Origin: Daphnia carinata
Taxonomy: Eukaryota; Arthropoda; Branchiopoda; Diplostraca; Daphniidae
DNA: 64,000 nucleotides
Assembly (NCBI RefSeq): GCF_022539665.2
Contig: NC_081332.1
Span: forward strand, 4,727,803 to 4,791,802
Direction of reading: 5' to 3'
Shown in pieces: positions 25,101 through 33,200 of the stretch. Within the stretch, counting starts at the first letter, position 1, and each line of letters opens with the position of its first letter. The position numbers were made by a program, and so were the translations under genes. Under the pieces are notes generated by a model. That model had not been told where the DNA came from. It was given only the letters and a program-made list of their open reading frames with translations, and ran no database searches.

Positions 25101-25794
25101 CGCAACGTATCGCTACCGAGCAACAACAGCTGATTCGTGCTGGAAAAATAGAGTAGTCTGTTATCGTGACGTAGTAGCTTCTTGTACGTGGCATGGATCA
25201 GTGTAAGACACGCGTTTTCTTTTGTTCTCCAACTAATATCTTTTATGTTTTGCTCTTCGAAATTCTTATTTTTGTATCGTCTTAATTCTTTGATTTAGAT
25301 TGATATAGAATACTTTGCATATACTCGATAAAATCTATAACCGTTCTTGTTTTTATTTTAGAAATTGTACACGGATTTTGAACTGCAAGGCGTCATCGAA
25401 GAGAACTTGAATTCGAGACTGTATCAGACTGTGTCGACGCGAATGCAAACGGAAGAGGCCACTTGTGCTCTCACCATGGGCATGAGGTAAGTCATGGTGT
25501 TATTTATTCAAATGATAAAATCTCGAATAATTTTGAATGCTCTATAGCGGTTACAATGAAATGGGTGGGGATGAAGAAGCAGAGTCTCGACCAAAGGTCA
25601 AAATCAGTGAAACATCACAAAGCAGTACGGGAAGCGCTGGTATGGGATCGACATCTTCTTTGGATCCGGCTACTTACGTCAACAAAATTAGTAACGTGAC
25701 TACCCAGGTGGTTGGTCGAATGGGCAATGTCTTTGGCAAAGGGCTTGGTGGTTTAGGTGGTAAACTCGGTGGTGGGCCATCTTCATGGTTCTAA
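10512..25794 (+). CDS. Caps: Calcium-dependent secretion activator (CAPS/CADPS), complete gene
   Basis: CAPS primes dense-core vesicles for calcium-triggered exocytosis in neurons and neuroendocrine cells, binding PI(4,5)P2 through its PH domain and SNAREs through its Munc13-like region. Coding exons: 10512-10819, 13813-13981, 14057-14215, 14317-14572, 15104-15288, 15397-15477, 15725-15897, 16446-16539, 18215-18336, 18409-18553, 18637-18743, 18875-19050, 19525-19713, 19785-19921, 20011-20198, 21427-21528, 21591-21654, 21740-21863, 21953-21973, 22056-22171, 23082-23238, 23296-23437, 23496-23651, 23715-23868, 23929-23989, 24051-24148, 24595-24720, 24788-24892, 25362-25486, 25548-25794. They total 4287 bases, a multiple of three, giving about 1428 residues against about 1350 in human CADPS. 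All junction phases match. The order disordered N-terminus, C2, PH, MHD and C-terminal vesicle-binding region is that of the family. Four further candidate exons are listed separately. Confidence 0.95.
10820..13812 (+). other. CAPS intron 1 (3 kb), no coding content seen
   Basis: A noncoding interval with a CRE palindrome at 10952-10959, a G-run at about 11080-11097 and long T-runs near 11262-11280, 13160-13185 and 13443-13469. Open frames here translate to homopolymer-driven Phe/Lys runs and look spurious. The acceptor is GAAGTAG before 13813. Confidence 0.7.
13813..16539 (+). CDS. Caps: CAPS exons 2-8: conserved N-terminal region
   Basis: After a Ser/Pro-rich linker (exon 2) the conserved region begins with [20 protein letters not shown]. 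It continues through [60 protein letters not shown] and [20 protein letters not shown] (Ser at that position read as SSIN here), closely following human CAPS1. A glutamine-rich insert near 15150-15175 is not in the human protein. The exon ending at 15897 and the exon at 16446 meet at a split Gly codon, with a candidate 24-base microexon between them. This segment lies ahead of the C2 domain and is thought to help dimerisation and dynactin binding in the family. Confidence 0.9.
16127..16150 (+). CDS. Caps: Candidate 24-base CAPS microexon with a GC donor
   Basis: A 24-base segment is flanked by a pyrimidine-rich acceptor (GCTCTCAG) and the classic GC-type donor CAG|GCAAGT. Inserted between the exons ending 15897 and starting 16446 it keeps phase and adds KRRSSLLR to a Ser/Lys-rich linker just before the C2 domain. 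Skipping it also keeps the frame. It would add a basic patch with possible phosphorylation serines. No transcript evidence is available here. Confidence 0.5.
16540..18214 (+). other. CAPS intron before the C2 domain, no coding content seen
   Basis: About 1.7 kb of A/T-rich intron. It contains a GCGGCGGCGGCG run near 16871 and short T-runs. Frames in this stretch show no family resemblance. It ends with a strong acceptor, CTGCCGACAG before 18215. Confidence 0.7.
18215..18743 (+). CDS. Caps: CAPS exons 9-11: C2 domain
   Basis: Three exons (18215-18336, 18409-18553, 18637-18743) encode [20 protein letters not shown], the [20 protein letters not shown] motif and a segment with [16 protein letters not shown]. 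This is the CAPS C2 domain at about residues 475-600. The CAPS C2 domain is atypical and is not expected to bind calcium like synaptotagmin. Conservation with human CAPS1 is very high, so function is probably retained. Confidence 0.92.
18875..19713 (+). CDS. Caps: CAPS exons 12-13: PH domain
   Basis: Exons 18875-19050 and 19525-19713 encode [20 protein letters not shown], then [18 protein letters not shown] and [20 protein letters not shown], ending [16 protein letters not shown]. The basic KKWKKR strand is the expected phosphoinositide-binding surface of the CAPS PH domain (about residues 600-720). The two exons join at a split Asp codon after IEAAS; a 21-base candidate microexon lies in the intron and would lengthen the loop exactly there. 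Confidence 0.92.
19427..19447 (+). CDS. Caps: Candidate 21-base CAPS microexon in the PH domain
   Basis: Flanked by acceptor TATGTGCAG and donor GG|GTAAGG. Inserted between IEAAS and DLDGGRF it stays in phase and adds ANLMVGM to the variable loop of the PH domain, replacing the split codon cleanly. Length, phase and both splice sites argue for a real exon, either constitutive or regulated. I counted it as optional because the flanking exons also join in frame without it. Confidence 0.6.
19785..21973 (+). CDS. Caps: CAPS exons 14-19: region between PH and MHD
   Basis: Six exons (19785-19921, 20011-20198, 21427-21528, 21591-21654, 21740-21863, 21953-21973). They contain [59 protein letters not shown] and [20 protein letters not shown], all nearly identical to human CAPS1. 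The last exon is only 21 bases (GAETTIQ); it replaces the longer and variable linker of mammalian CAPS and may be a regulated cassette, since its removal keeps the frame. Confidence 0.92.
20199..21426 (+). other. CAPS intron (1.2 kb), no coding content seen
   Basis: An A/T-rich intron after the HVHGN exon. A short stretch at about 20965-20975 has an acceptor-like CCCCTGCCAG followed directly by GTAGGC, but no exon can be placed between them. Nothing else is supported. Confidence 0.6.
22056..24892 (+). CDS. Caps: CAPS exons 20-28: Munc13-homology (MHD) region
   Basis: Nine exons (22056-22171 to 24788-24892) encode [127 protein letters not shown] and [17 protein letters not shown]. This is the MHD/CAPS domain that binds syntaxin and SNARE complexes to prime vesicles. 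The exon at 24595 could instead begin at 24601, because two AG dinucleotides are available; the first gives the better fit. Other junctions are unambiguous by phase and homology. Confidence 0.92.
22172..23081 (+). other. CAPS intron with two possible microexons (12 and 6 bases)
   Basis: The intron between ...HYAE and AFAWF... contains two perfect GTGAGT donors, at 22618 and 22842, each just downstream of an AG. They would define 22606-22617 (codons for AFKG) and 22836-22841 (codons for DQ). Both are in phase 0 with the flanking exons. Chance cannot be excluded for such short segments. Confidence 0.3.
25028..25156 (+). CDS. Caps: Candidate alternative CAPS last exon with its own stop
   Basis: The exon ending at 24892 (LAHIVK) can splice in phase 0 to an acceptor at GAGTGTAG|AAATTG. 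That opens a 42-codon frame starting [18 protein letters not shown] and ending in TAG at 25154-25156. The standard downstream exon (25362) starts [16 protein letters not shown], so five of the first eleven positions are identical (K, L, D, E, G) and several others are conservative. This looks like a duplicated exon that diverged and gained a stop. It would replace the normal C-terminal 122 residues with a 42-residue tail. The frame is rich in Ala/Val/Gln and ends in a basic/acidic AGKIE. Confidence 0.6.
   Translation, partial: KLPADLEVHGMLPTSLHGRDAVVVAQRIATEQQQLIRAGKIE
25362..25794 (+). CDS. Caps: CAPS exons 29-30: standard C-terminus
   Basis: Exon 25362-25486 encodes [20 protein letters not shown] and continues through [16 protein letters not shown], the family's last conserved block. 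Exon 25548-25794 encodes a divergent tail of acidic/Ser-rich sequence, then [19 protein letters not shown] and a Gly-rich end, SSWF, before TAA at 25792-25794. The C-terminal region binds dense-core vesicles in the family. The Gly-rich amphipathic tail is not in mammalian CAPS. Confidence 0.9.
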
Positions 25795-27117
25795 CAAAAA
25801 AAAATAATAATTTAAGATAACAAGATTTTGATCAATGAAAGGAGGCCAGTGCCATTGAGTTGTGTATCTTACTATCCTACTTGATCTTCTATTGACCCCC
25901 CCCCACTATCCTCCTACTCACCTGTCAACACCTTTCACACACATAGTTGACTATCATGATCAAACAAATTTTAATTCTTATGAAGGCAGAAATGCCAAGA
26001 GTCAAAACTAGCCTGTTTATTAAAGAGAGACTACGCTGTCTTTCAGTTATCGTGTGGCTAGTCAGTATTACGGTGCGTGCGTTATATCCTGCCTGCATTG
26101 CTGGTGAATATACATAAGCTGTACATAGATCTAGACTTGAACAAGTTTCGCTCTTTTTATTGCATCCCTCTTTTGTCACCTGTTCTTTTTTTCAATTCGC
26201 TCTGACTCTTCTTTTCTTCTCTTGACCCATGCTTCTCTTTCTTATAAAAAGGCAAAAATAACTTTCGACGTCTCATTCCCGTGTGTTCAACAACTCGTTG
26301 TCCATTTTCCCTCTTGTTATCCAGCACTTCTGATGTGGTAGTGGCCTCAAATTCTTGTTACTTAAAATACAATTATTCCAATTGATTTGCCACATTGTCT
26401 CTTCTTGTGCAAACGTTTTGGCACACTTATTTTTTCTAGGTATTGAACGAAATATGAGACTTGTCGATTGTGTTTTGAATCCTTTTCTATTATCTATACA
26501 CATGTATTACATCACCGTAAGGGACATTCAATTGAAATGACAGTGAACCCCAGACCCACTGCCACGACCCCGAGAGATAGTATAATAACTTGTGATTGAC
26601 GGATACGAGAGAAAAGTAAACAGCATCAATAGTCCATTCGTCTGCTTGAAGATTGCATTGTTCTTTTTTTGTTTCTCCTTCTCTCGTATCTTTTTCACTG
26701 TTTGAAATAAACAATTAAGCATTAGGTGTATGTGGTTGAAATTTGCCCGTCGTTGTTTTAGGGTTGAGAGTGTTTTGCTTTGTTAAAGACCTTGACGGTA
26801 TGGGTTGGGGGGTTTTGGTGCAAAAAGAGAGAGGAAGACATTTTGTCAAATGCCATTAGCGCTGCTTGGAGCATCATTGAAACTGAAATTACATAGTATC
26901 CAAGCAACGCCGATGCGGGAAGAAAGGGTAACGTTTTTCCTAAATCGTGAAACGTAAGAGCCATCAGTGGGACAAAGCAACTCAACTTTGAACTCAGTAA
27001 TTATGTCGTTTTTTTGTTCAGTTAAAATTGGTTAGTAAAGAGACGAAATTATTTTTCAATTTAAATATCTTAATTTTTTTTTTTTACACTTATAAGAGAA
27101 AGCGAACGACATGGTTG
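25795..27117. promoter_or_regulatory. Convergent 3' UTRs of CAPS (+) and the synaptopodin-like gene (-)
   Basis: This 1.3 kb separates two stop codons that face each other. AATAAA at 26706-26711 on the plus strand is a fair poly(A) signal for CAPS. For the minus-strand gene I find no clear AATAAA directly after its stop (27118); A/T-rich sequence at 27060-27090 may hold a variant signal. No conserved reading frame is present. The two 3' UTRs may overlap. Confidence 0.45.
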
Positions 27118-27269
27118 TCAGGCCATTTTGAAAGTGACTGGCCGATAGATTTCCTTGGCGGCAGAAGTCCAACCACGAGGTGCAGTATTATAGTTAGTGT
27201 AGTCTGCTAAAGAACGACGATTCAGTGATAGAGAAGATTCCCCGTCGGTCGTGTTGATCAGCGTCTTGC
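27118..27269 (-). CDS. Synaptopodin-like last exon
   Basis: An acceptor AATCTTTTAG lies next to 27269 on the minus strand. The exon continues the frame after QPSTG as KTLINTTDGESSLSLNRRS and then YNTAPRGWTSAAKEIYRPV before a TGA at 27120-27118. The NTAPRGW block supports it as the true C-terminus. If the short 65-base intron (27270-27334) is retained, translation stops instead at 27323-27321 after four more residues, so the long single-exon reading that ends there is probably an artefact. Confidence 0.75.
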
Positions 27270-30200
27270 CTAAAAGATTATTTTAGGTCATCATCCAATG
27301 TCAAGGTGAGTCTTTTTTAATTATTGCTGCATACCTGTTGAAGGCTGTCGTAGTTGTACAGCAGGGAAAGGTTCCAACATTTGAAGTGTTGGCTGATGTT
27401 GTTGGATAATCGTTGGGGCTTGATTATGGCTGGCCGCCATTGCAGGCTTGGGTATCGAAGGGGTAGATTCATTTTGATGATTCATTTCCATCGTTCTCGG
27501 TATACCCAATGGTTTACTTTGAAGAGGAATAGCGTTTTCTTTCGAATTGCATACAGATCGTACGTCATTTTCTTTTGCTGGCATTATTGTGGCTGGGGGG
27601 GCTTTATTCCTTCCAGTTAAAACCACGTGGGATGGCGTTTGAATGCCCGACTGTCGTGGCGATCCACTTTGCGATACAGACACTTGACCGATGTAATTCA
27701 GTGGGGGAGGTCCAGCAGATTCGAAACGTTGTACTTTTAGACGGACACTCAATTTAGCCAATTGAGCTTCTTGAGCCAGTCGCATTTCTTCAGTCATCAC
27801 AATTTGTTGCTGTTGCTGACGTTTTTGTAATTGCTGTTGTTCGAGTTGTTGCACCATTGCCTTTTGTTGTGCCTCTTGCTGTTTGCGTTGCAGCTCTTCT
27901 TGTTGTTGTTTTAGCTCCTGTTGTTTTTGCTTTCTTAGCTGCTCTTCTTCTTGCAGTTTACGAAGTTGCTCTTCTTGTTGTTTGCGTTGCAGCTCTTCTT
28001 GTTGTTTTCTTTGTTCTTCTTGGCGTTGTTTCAACGCTTCATCATTGACAGCAGACTCCGAAGCTCGTTTCTCGCGTTCCAGCAAAGCCTGTAAGTTGGG
28101 TCGAGAATCCAAAGGTGGCAGTTCCCACTGGACTGCTGGGGCAGCGTCCACATTCGCACTATCTGATGGTTCAGCAGTTTTCTCTGGAACAGGCCTCAGG
28201 GTGGGCAGAATTAATTCGGGTTCATGACGAACGATGGGCGGTGGCAATTGAGTAGCCGAGACACTACGCAAAACGGGCAGTTCAAATCCGAAAGGATTGT
28301 GTTTGCCATCTTCCAACACCTGGGCTGATTTCGGGGCATCTATCGCTTGATCACTAGCGCCATCTTGGTCACCAGTCACGGAGATGGGTGGCATCGTTAC
28401 GGGCCGTTGTTTTGGTTGGACGTGTTCCAATACGGGATTAGTGTTCGGTGTTGCAAAATCTACGGCGGACAAGGCATCGACTGCGTTTTTTTTTTCGAGT
28501 AAACAGGAAAAGAATTTAGAATGCGAAGCTTTTGAACCGAAACTACTTGACACGGTCAAAATGGCTAACTTATTTTTTTCTTTTACGGCTGCAGAATTCA
28601 TGTGAGCAGGGCGGGGACATGCATGTTGTCGAATGTACAGTAATATAAGCTTACCTGGTCCGTTGCCCCACCCTTTAGGGGCTTTAGGCTTATAGGGATT
28701 GACGTTGTCTGGGCGCAAGGGCGTGGGCACAAATGGCTTCTCCTCTTCGATGGACGCCTGCAGGGCCGTTTCGGATTCCGCAGCTGCCGACGTTTGCGGC
28801 TGAGCTTTGAAGTTGGGCAACATCTTGGGCACACTCTCCAGAGGTTTCATGTTCAACTTGGGCTGAACCGGGGCGGCCGCCGATAGCGTCGTTGTTGGCA
28901 TCGGTGGCAACGGTTCCATTTTGCGTTCCAAAATTCCCGATTGATTAGCTACTCCCGATAGACGATTAGCACGAAGATCTTGGAACGCCGTGTCAACCGT
29001 CCCGTCTTCCAGCGCGGCCTCCCACGGCGATTTGACCAACTTCAGTCGAGGTCCGCTAAGGGCATCCTTTTTGAAAAAAAAAAAACCCATTTGAATCCAT
29101 CTTTGTTGAATTGCGGGACTTTTGAAAATTTTAATTTTGTCTAATTTCCAGACCTGGACGGCAGCCATTTTCTGTGCCTGGTCAACTCGAGCCTGTCCCA
29201 TAGCAGTTGGGGCTGCAACGGCTCCGGTAGCGACAGCTGCCGCAGCCATCGCGGCTGCGTTGGCAACTTTTTGTTTGACGGTGTTTTCGTCGACGATCCA
29301 CTTTTCCGACTTCTGCTTGCGCTTGGCAAAGAGTGCAGCGCCTAAGTGACGGGACCTTTAACGTTTAAGCATTCATTCATCTATTGAATAGCCATAATTG
29401 CGCTAACCTTTTCCTTTTGGCGTGTGCAAATCCTTGACGAGGCTGGAGCAGATTTCGGGACTCAGCGGCGGCGCTTCGATGTGCATGCCCGTATTGCGCA
29501 ATGATTTTAAATCCCAAATTTGCCCTTTGGGGTTCATCAATAATTTGAGCGGCGATTTAGCTCTAAATTGGATCTCCTGGAGAGGCAGGAAAAGACAATA
29601 CAAAGTGACGTAGATTAATATTCAGCGCTCAAATTGGATTACAACCGTTGGGTGGGTAGAGAGTGGGGGCAAAGAAAATTGCATCATCACCTGCGCTCCA
29701 ATGTTTGGTATTTTAAAAGTCATTCGACCGTCATCATCGGCTTGATGGGAGTTGTCAATTTTATTTTGCTGATCCCCAGCGTGATCGTCATCGACACCTC
29801 CATGTAGATTGGCTACAGACATTGTAAACATCAGGGTGTGGATAAGGGAAAAAAAGCAATTCATTAGTTTAAAAACTTCGAGTTCCTCTCTCTCTTAATG
29901 TTTAACGAGTCGACAGGCTAGTATTATTTGTCTGACATTGAAAAGTTATATATGCGTCTGGGTGCCCGCCTTATTCTCCTTGATATTCACAGTGTCATGT
30001 GGTGGTTTCGTTTCCCTTTTGGAGGGTTGATCTCCTGAGCTACAGCTATTTTTAGTGGGGGGGGGGAGGGGGAGGGAGGACTACGACTACCAAGTTCTCC
30101 TCGAACGCCACAACATTTCTTTTTCTCCAATGTCCAGCCACACGTAGACACGCAGGTTCGAATGCCATTTGAAATGTCGTCCACCACCGCCTTATTTTAA

Positions 30201-33200
30201 GATTGCAGCCAAGTCTTTCGCTACATTCTGTTCTGCATTTTCACTTCGAACATTCGCACAGTTTTTTTTTATCCGTCACGCCGTCAGTCCCCTCCCGAAT
30301 GTTTCACGATTTTTTTTTTTTCTTTTCTTTTCGACATCGTTTGTGTGGGAGGACAGTGACAGACTGATGGAATACTAGTAGAAATAGGCCAATGTAATAT
30401 GGAAATACCTTCGTGAATCCATTTGGAGGAGCGGTTGCGCCGTTTGACGTACATGGACTGGCCCTTTGACGTGCTGTTGGTGTCTGCGCTCAGCGAATGG
30501 GAAATTTGACGGGCCAACTCCACCTGCTCCTCCATCGACGGGTGGAACGCCGAGTAGAAACTGGACGACGTGTACATTCGACGTTCTATGCATATCAAAC
30601 TTGAATCAAAAAAGGAAGTATTCGATGATGGCATCACAAGCCGACACACACACACGCGGGAGGAAAAAAAATCACGTTAAATTATTCAGCGGTTTTTTTT
30701 TAGCTCACGTCTTCGTGGAGTCAAATCGCCCGAGAAATCGGAGGCTGGCGTGAAAATCTTTTGCAAGTCGATGGGCCTGCCAGTTTCCGGGCTGATGGCT
30801 CCACCGCTCCCTTCCTAATGAAAACGTAGAACAAAACACCCATAAATCAAAATGTAGCGTCAATTATAGCACACAAACATCGCTGGAGCTTATCCATATA
30901 AGGTAATAACACTAACGGAGGGAGGGAGGGGGGCCCTTTCATAACAAATCTATACAGCGCTATAAAGTCGGGAGTAATCACGGAGCAATTAAAATCCATG
31001 TAAGGGAATAGTACCAAGGATAAATGCCATAAACGAGCCGTTAGAGTCGTCAGCAATTCACGTTTGTGCGGATCGTGTCGGTCAGAAGGTTGGAACCCGC
31101 GCCGGCTAATGACGGAACTAGCCATTGTCGAGTTTGAACTCGGTGGCCAATAGTCGTCGTCCATTTTCGTTTGATTTCGGTTACGTAAAAAATATATGCT
31201 AATATTTTTTCTTTCGAATCTATTCGTTTCCCCGCATTTAAAGACGCAGTCACACACACAGACACCCAGCAAGGCACACACACATACACACACGGAAACA
31301 CTTGGTGCTTGTTCACAGCATTTGTGTTGCCATCCGCAATGTCTGCCCAAACAGGCAATCACGATGCTTCTGGATCATAGACTAGCACTGCCCGTTCGAC
31401 TTCGACCTAAACACAGTCTCCTTTTGTTTTGGTCTACTGTGTGTGTGCGTGTGTGTCTGTATGTGTGTGTGTGTGTGTGTAGTGGCTTTTTTAGCTTGAA
31501 AAAAGAGTGCGCGGCAACTGAGCACTTCTTCGTGGTCTTCTTCCTATGTGTAACGTGATTGGAGAGGCTAAAGCTGTGCGTGTCTTTTTTTTTTTTTTTT
31601 GTTTTTTTTTTTCTGTTTTTTTTTTTTTTTTTTTTTTTTTTGGGGGGGGGGGGGGACGACTCGCTATTTTTAGATAACGTGGTGCTATGGCCGGGCGACT
31701 TTAGTGGCCAGCCGAAGAGATTCTATATAGAGAGGGAGAGGCGTTGCTTCAAATCCGTCGCTCACCTTTTCCTTTTTTTTTTTCTGTCTCTCTTCGCGCG
31801 TATGCGTTTACATCCGTGTAGGTGGCGCATACATGTCGTTTGGATGGCAAGTTTTTTAATTTTTTTAAAGGGAAAATCTTATTTTTTGTTGTGGAGGGGG
31901 GGGGGGGGTAAGGGGCCTGTATGGTCTCGTCCGTTGTTGCGTCTGTCCAGTTTAGACGGTTTTAGATAGTTTTAAATTAGGTTAAATTGTTTTCTTCTCT
32001 CGTGAACGTTTCTAGAGATAAAGTTTGGTGTCGACGATATTTTTAAAATAGGAAAAAGGCCGAATATTTTTATTTTATTTTGTTTTTGTTTTTGAATGGC
32101 TCCGTAACTTTAGTTGTGAAAGAAAGAGGACGACCAATTTCGTTTTTTTTTTTTTTTTTTGCTTGCTGGAACGTGTCCAAAATCTACCGTGGAATTTAAC
32201 TCACTGCAAATAAAAAAGATGAAACTATCCTCTTCGTTTCTCATCTTCATTCTGGGTGAGGAACTGGGTGGAGTAATGAGGCAATTGCGTATTCATCGTC
32301 AGTCATTCCTAACTAACTTACGATCTTCGTATCGATTTAGCTGCTGTAATCTATCCTATTCCCAAGCCTCAGTTGAAACGAGCCAATATAAAATGTAGTT
32401 TTCTCTTTGTGGAAATATCAAGAAAGCAAACAAAAAATCAACAATGAAGCCAAACATCGAAAAGGCTGGAAAGAGAAACCCAGTGGCATTAGCACACGGC
32501 TCAATCAACTGCAGACGTTGCGGATGACCACTCTGTCGGCTTCTCCTTCCACCTCACACTCATTCGGTCATATACAGGCGCAGGGTTACTGTCCCCTCAT
32601 TTGAATTTCCAATATGATTACCGCAACGTAAATATAAAAACGTCTAAACTTAAAAAAACAAAACAAAAAAAAACAAAAAAACTAGCGGAACCAAACCATT
32701 GACATTCCAAAAATAAAAAATTGCATAAACCTTTCGGTTGCCTAACCCTTTTTTGCCTCGTGCACTTTTTTTTTTTTTTTTTTTTTTTTTGCTGAGTTCC
32801 CTGTACTCACTCTTCACTTCGTTAGGGGTGAATCAAGACCTTCCAGATCACTGTCTCTGCATGAGTCATATTACGAAATTTTAAGTTTTTCCTCAACGAA
32901 AGAATTTTGTCGATTTTAAGTTTTATAATACGAATCTCTCCAGACGCAATGCCGTTAATCGCAACGGATTTCAACTATCCGTAAAAATGGTGGGTCACGT
33001 AAATTGGATTTGGTTAATGATGGAAAATGAGTTGCAAGTTTTTATGTCGTTAGTCCCGCGTGAAATTGAATGAAATTATATCCGAGAATTGAGTAATAAA
33101 AAAAAAAAGGTTAGAAAATTTGGGACTCACTTGAAGAAAATTGGCCGGTACTGAAACGGGTCGAGCTTTTTTCGGTTGCACGGGTGGTGGTGAACGTTTT

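Larger units (their letters stand above)
30815..33130 (-). other. Synaptopodin-like intron (2.3 kb) with a candidate internal first exon
   Basis: This large intron holds a T26-G14 homopolymer junction (about 31616-31655), a CA-rich tract at about 31245-31295, a GT-rich tract at about 31437-31480 and a T-run near 32767-32790. The only credible coding candidate is the minus-strand exon at 31015-31164, described separately. Confidence 0.6.

Noticed and set aside
27321-29249. A single 642-codon minus-strand exon
   Set aside because: It reads through three introns with good splice sites; conserved family motifs continue only when those introns are removed, and a better last exon follows at 27269-27118.
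30140-30170. A tRNA B-box-like GGTTCGAATGCC
   Set aside because: No matching A box or cloverleaf could be folded around it.
31559-31969. A plus-strand frame rich in Phe and Gly over the T26-G14 junction
   Set aside because: Composition comes from homopolymers; no motif and no splice support.
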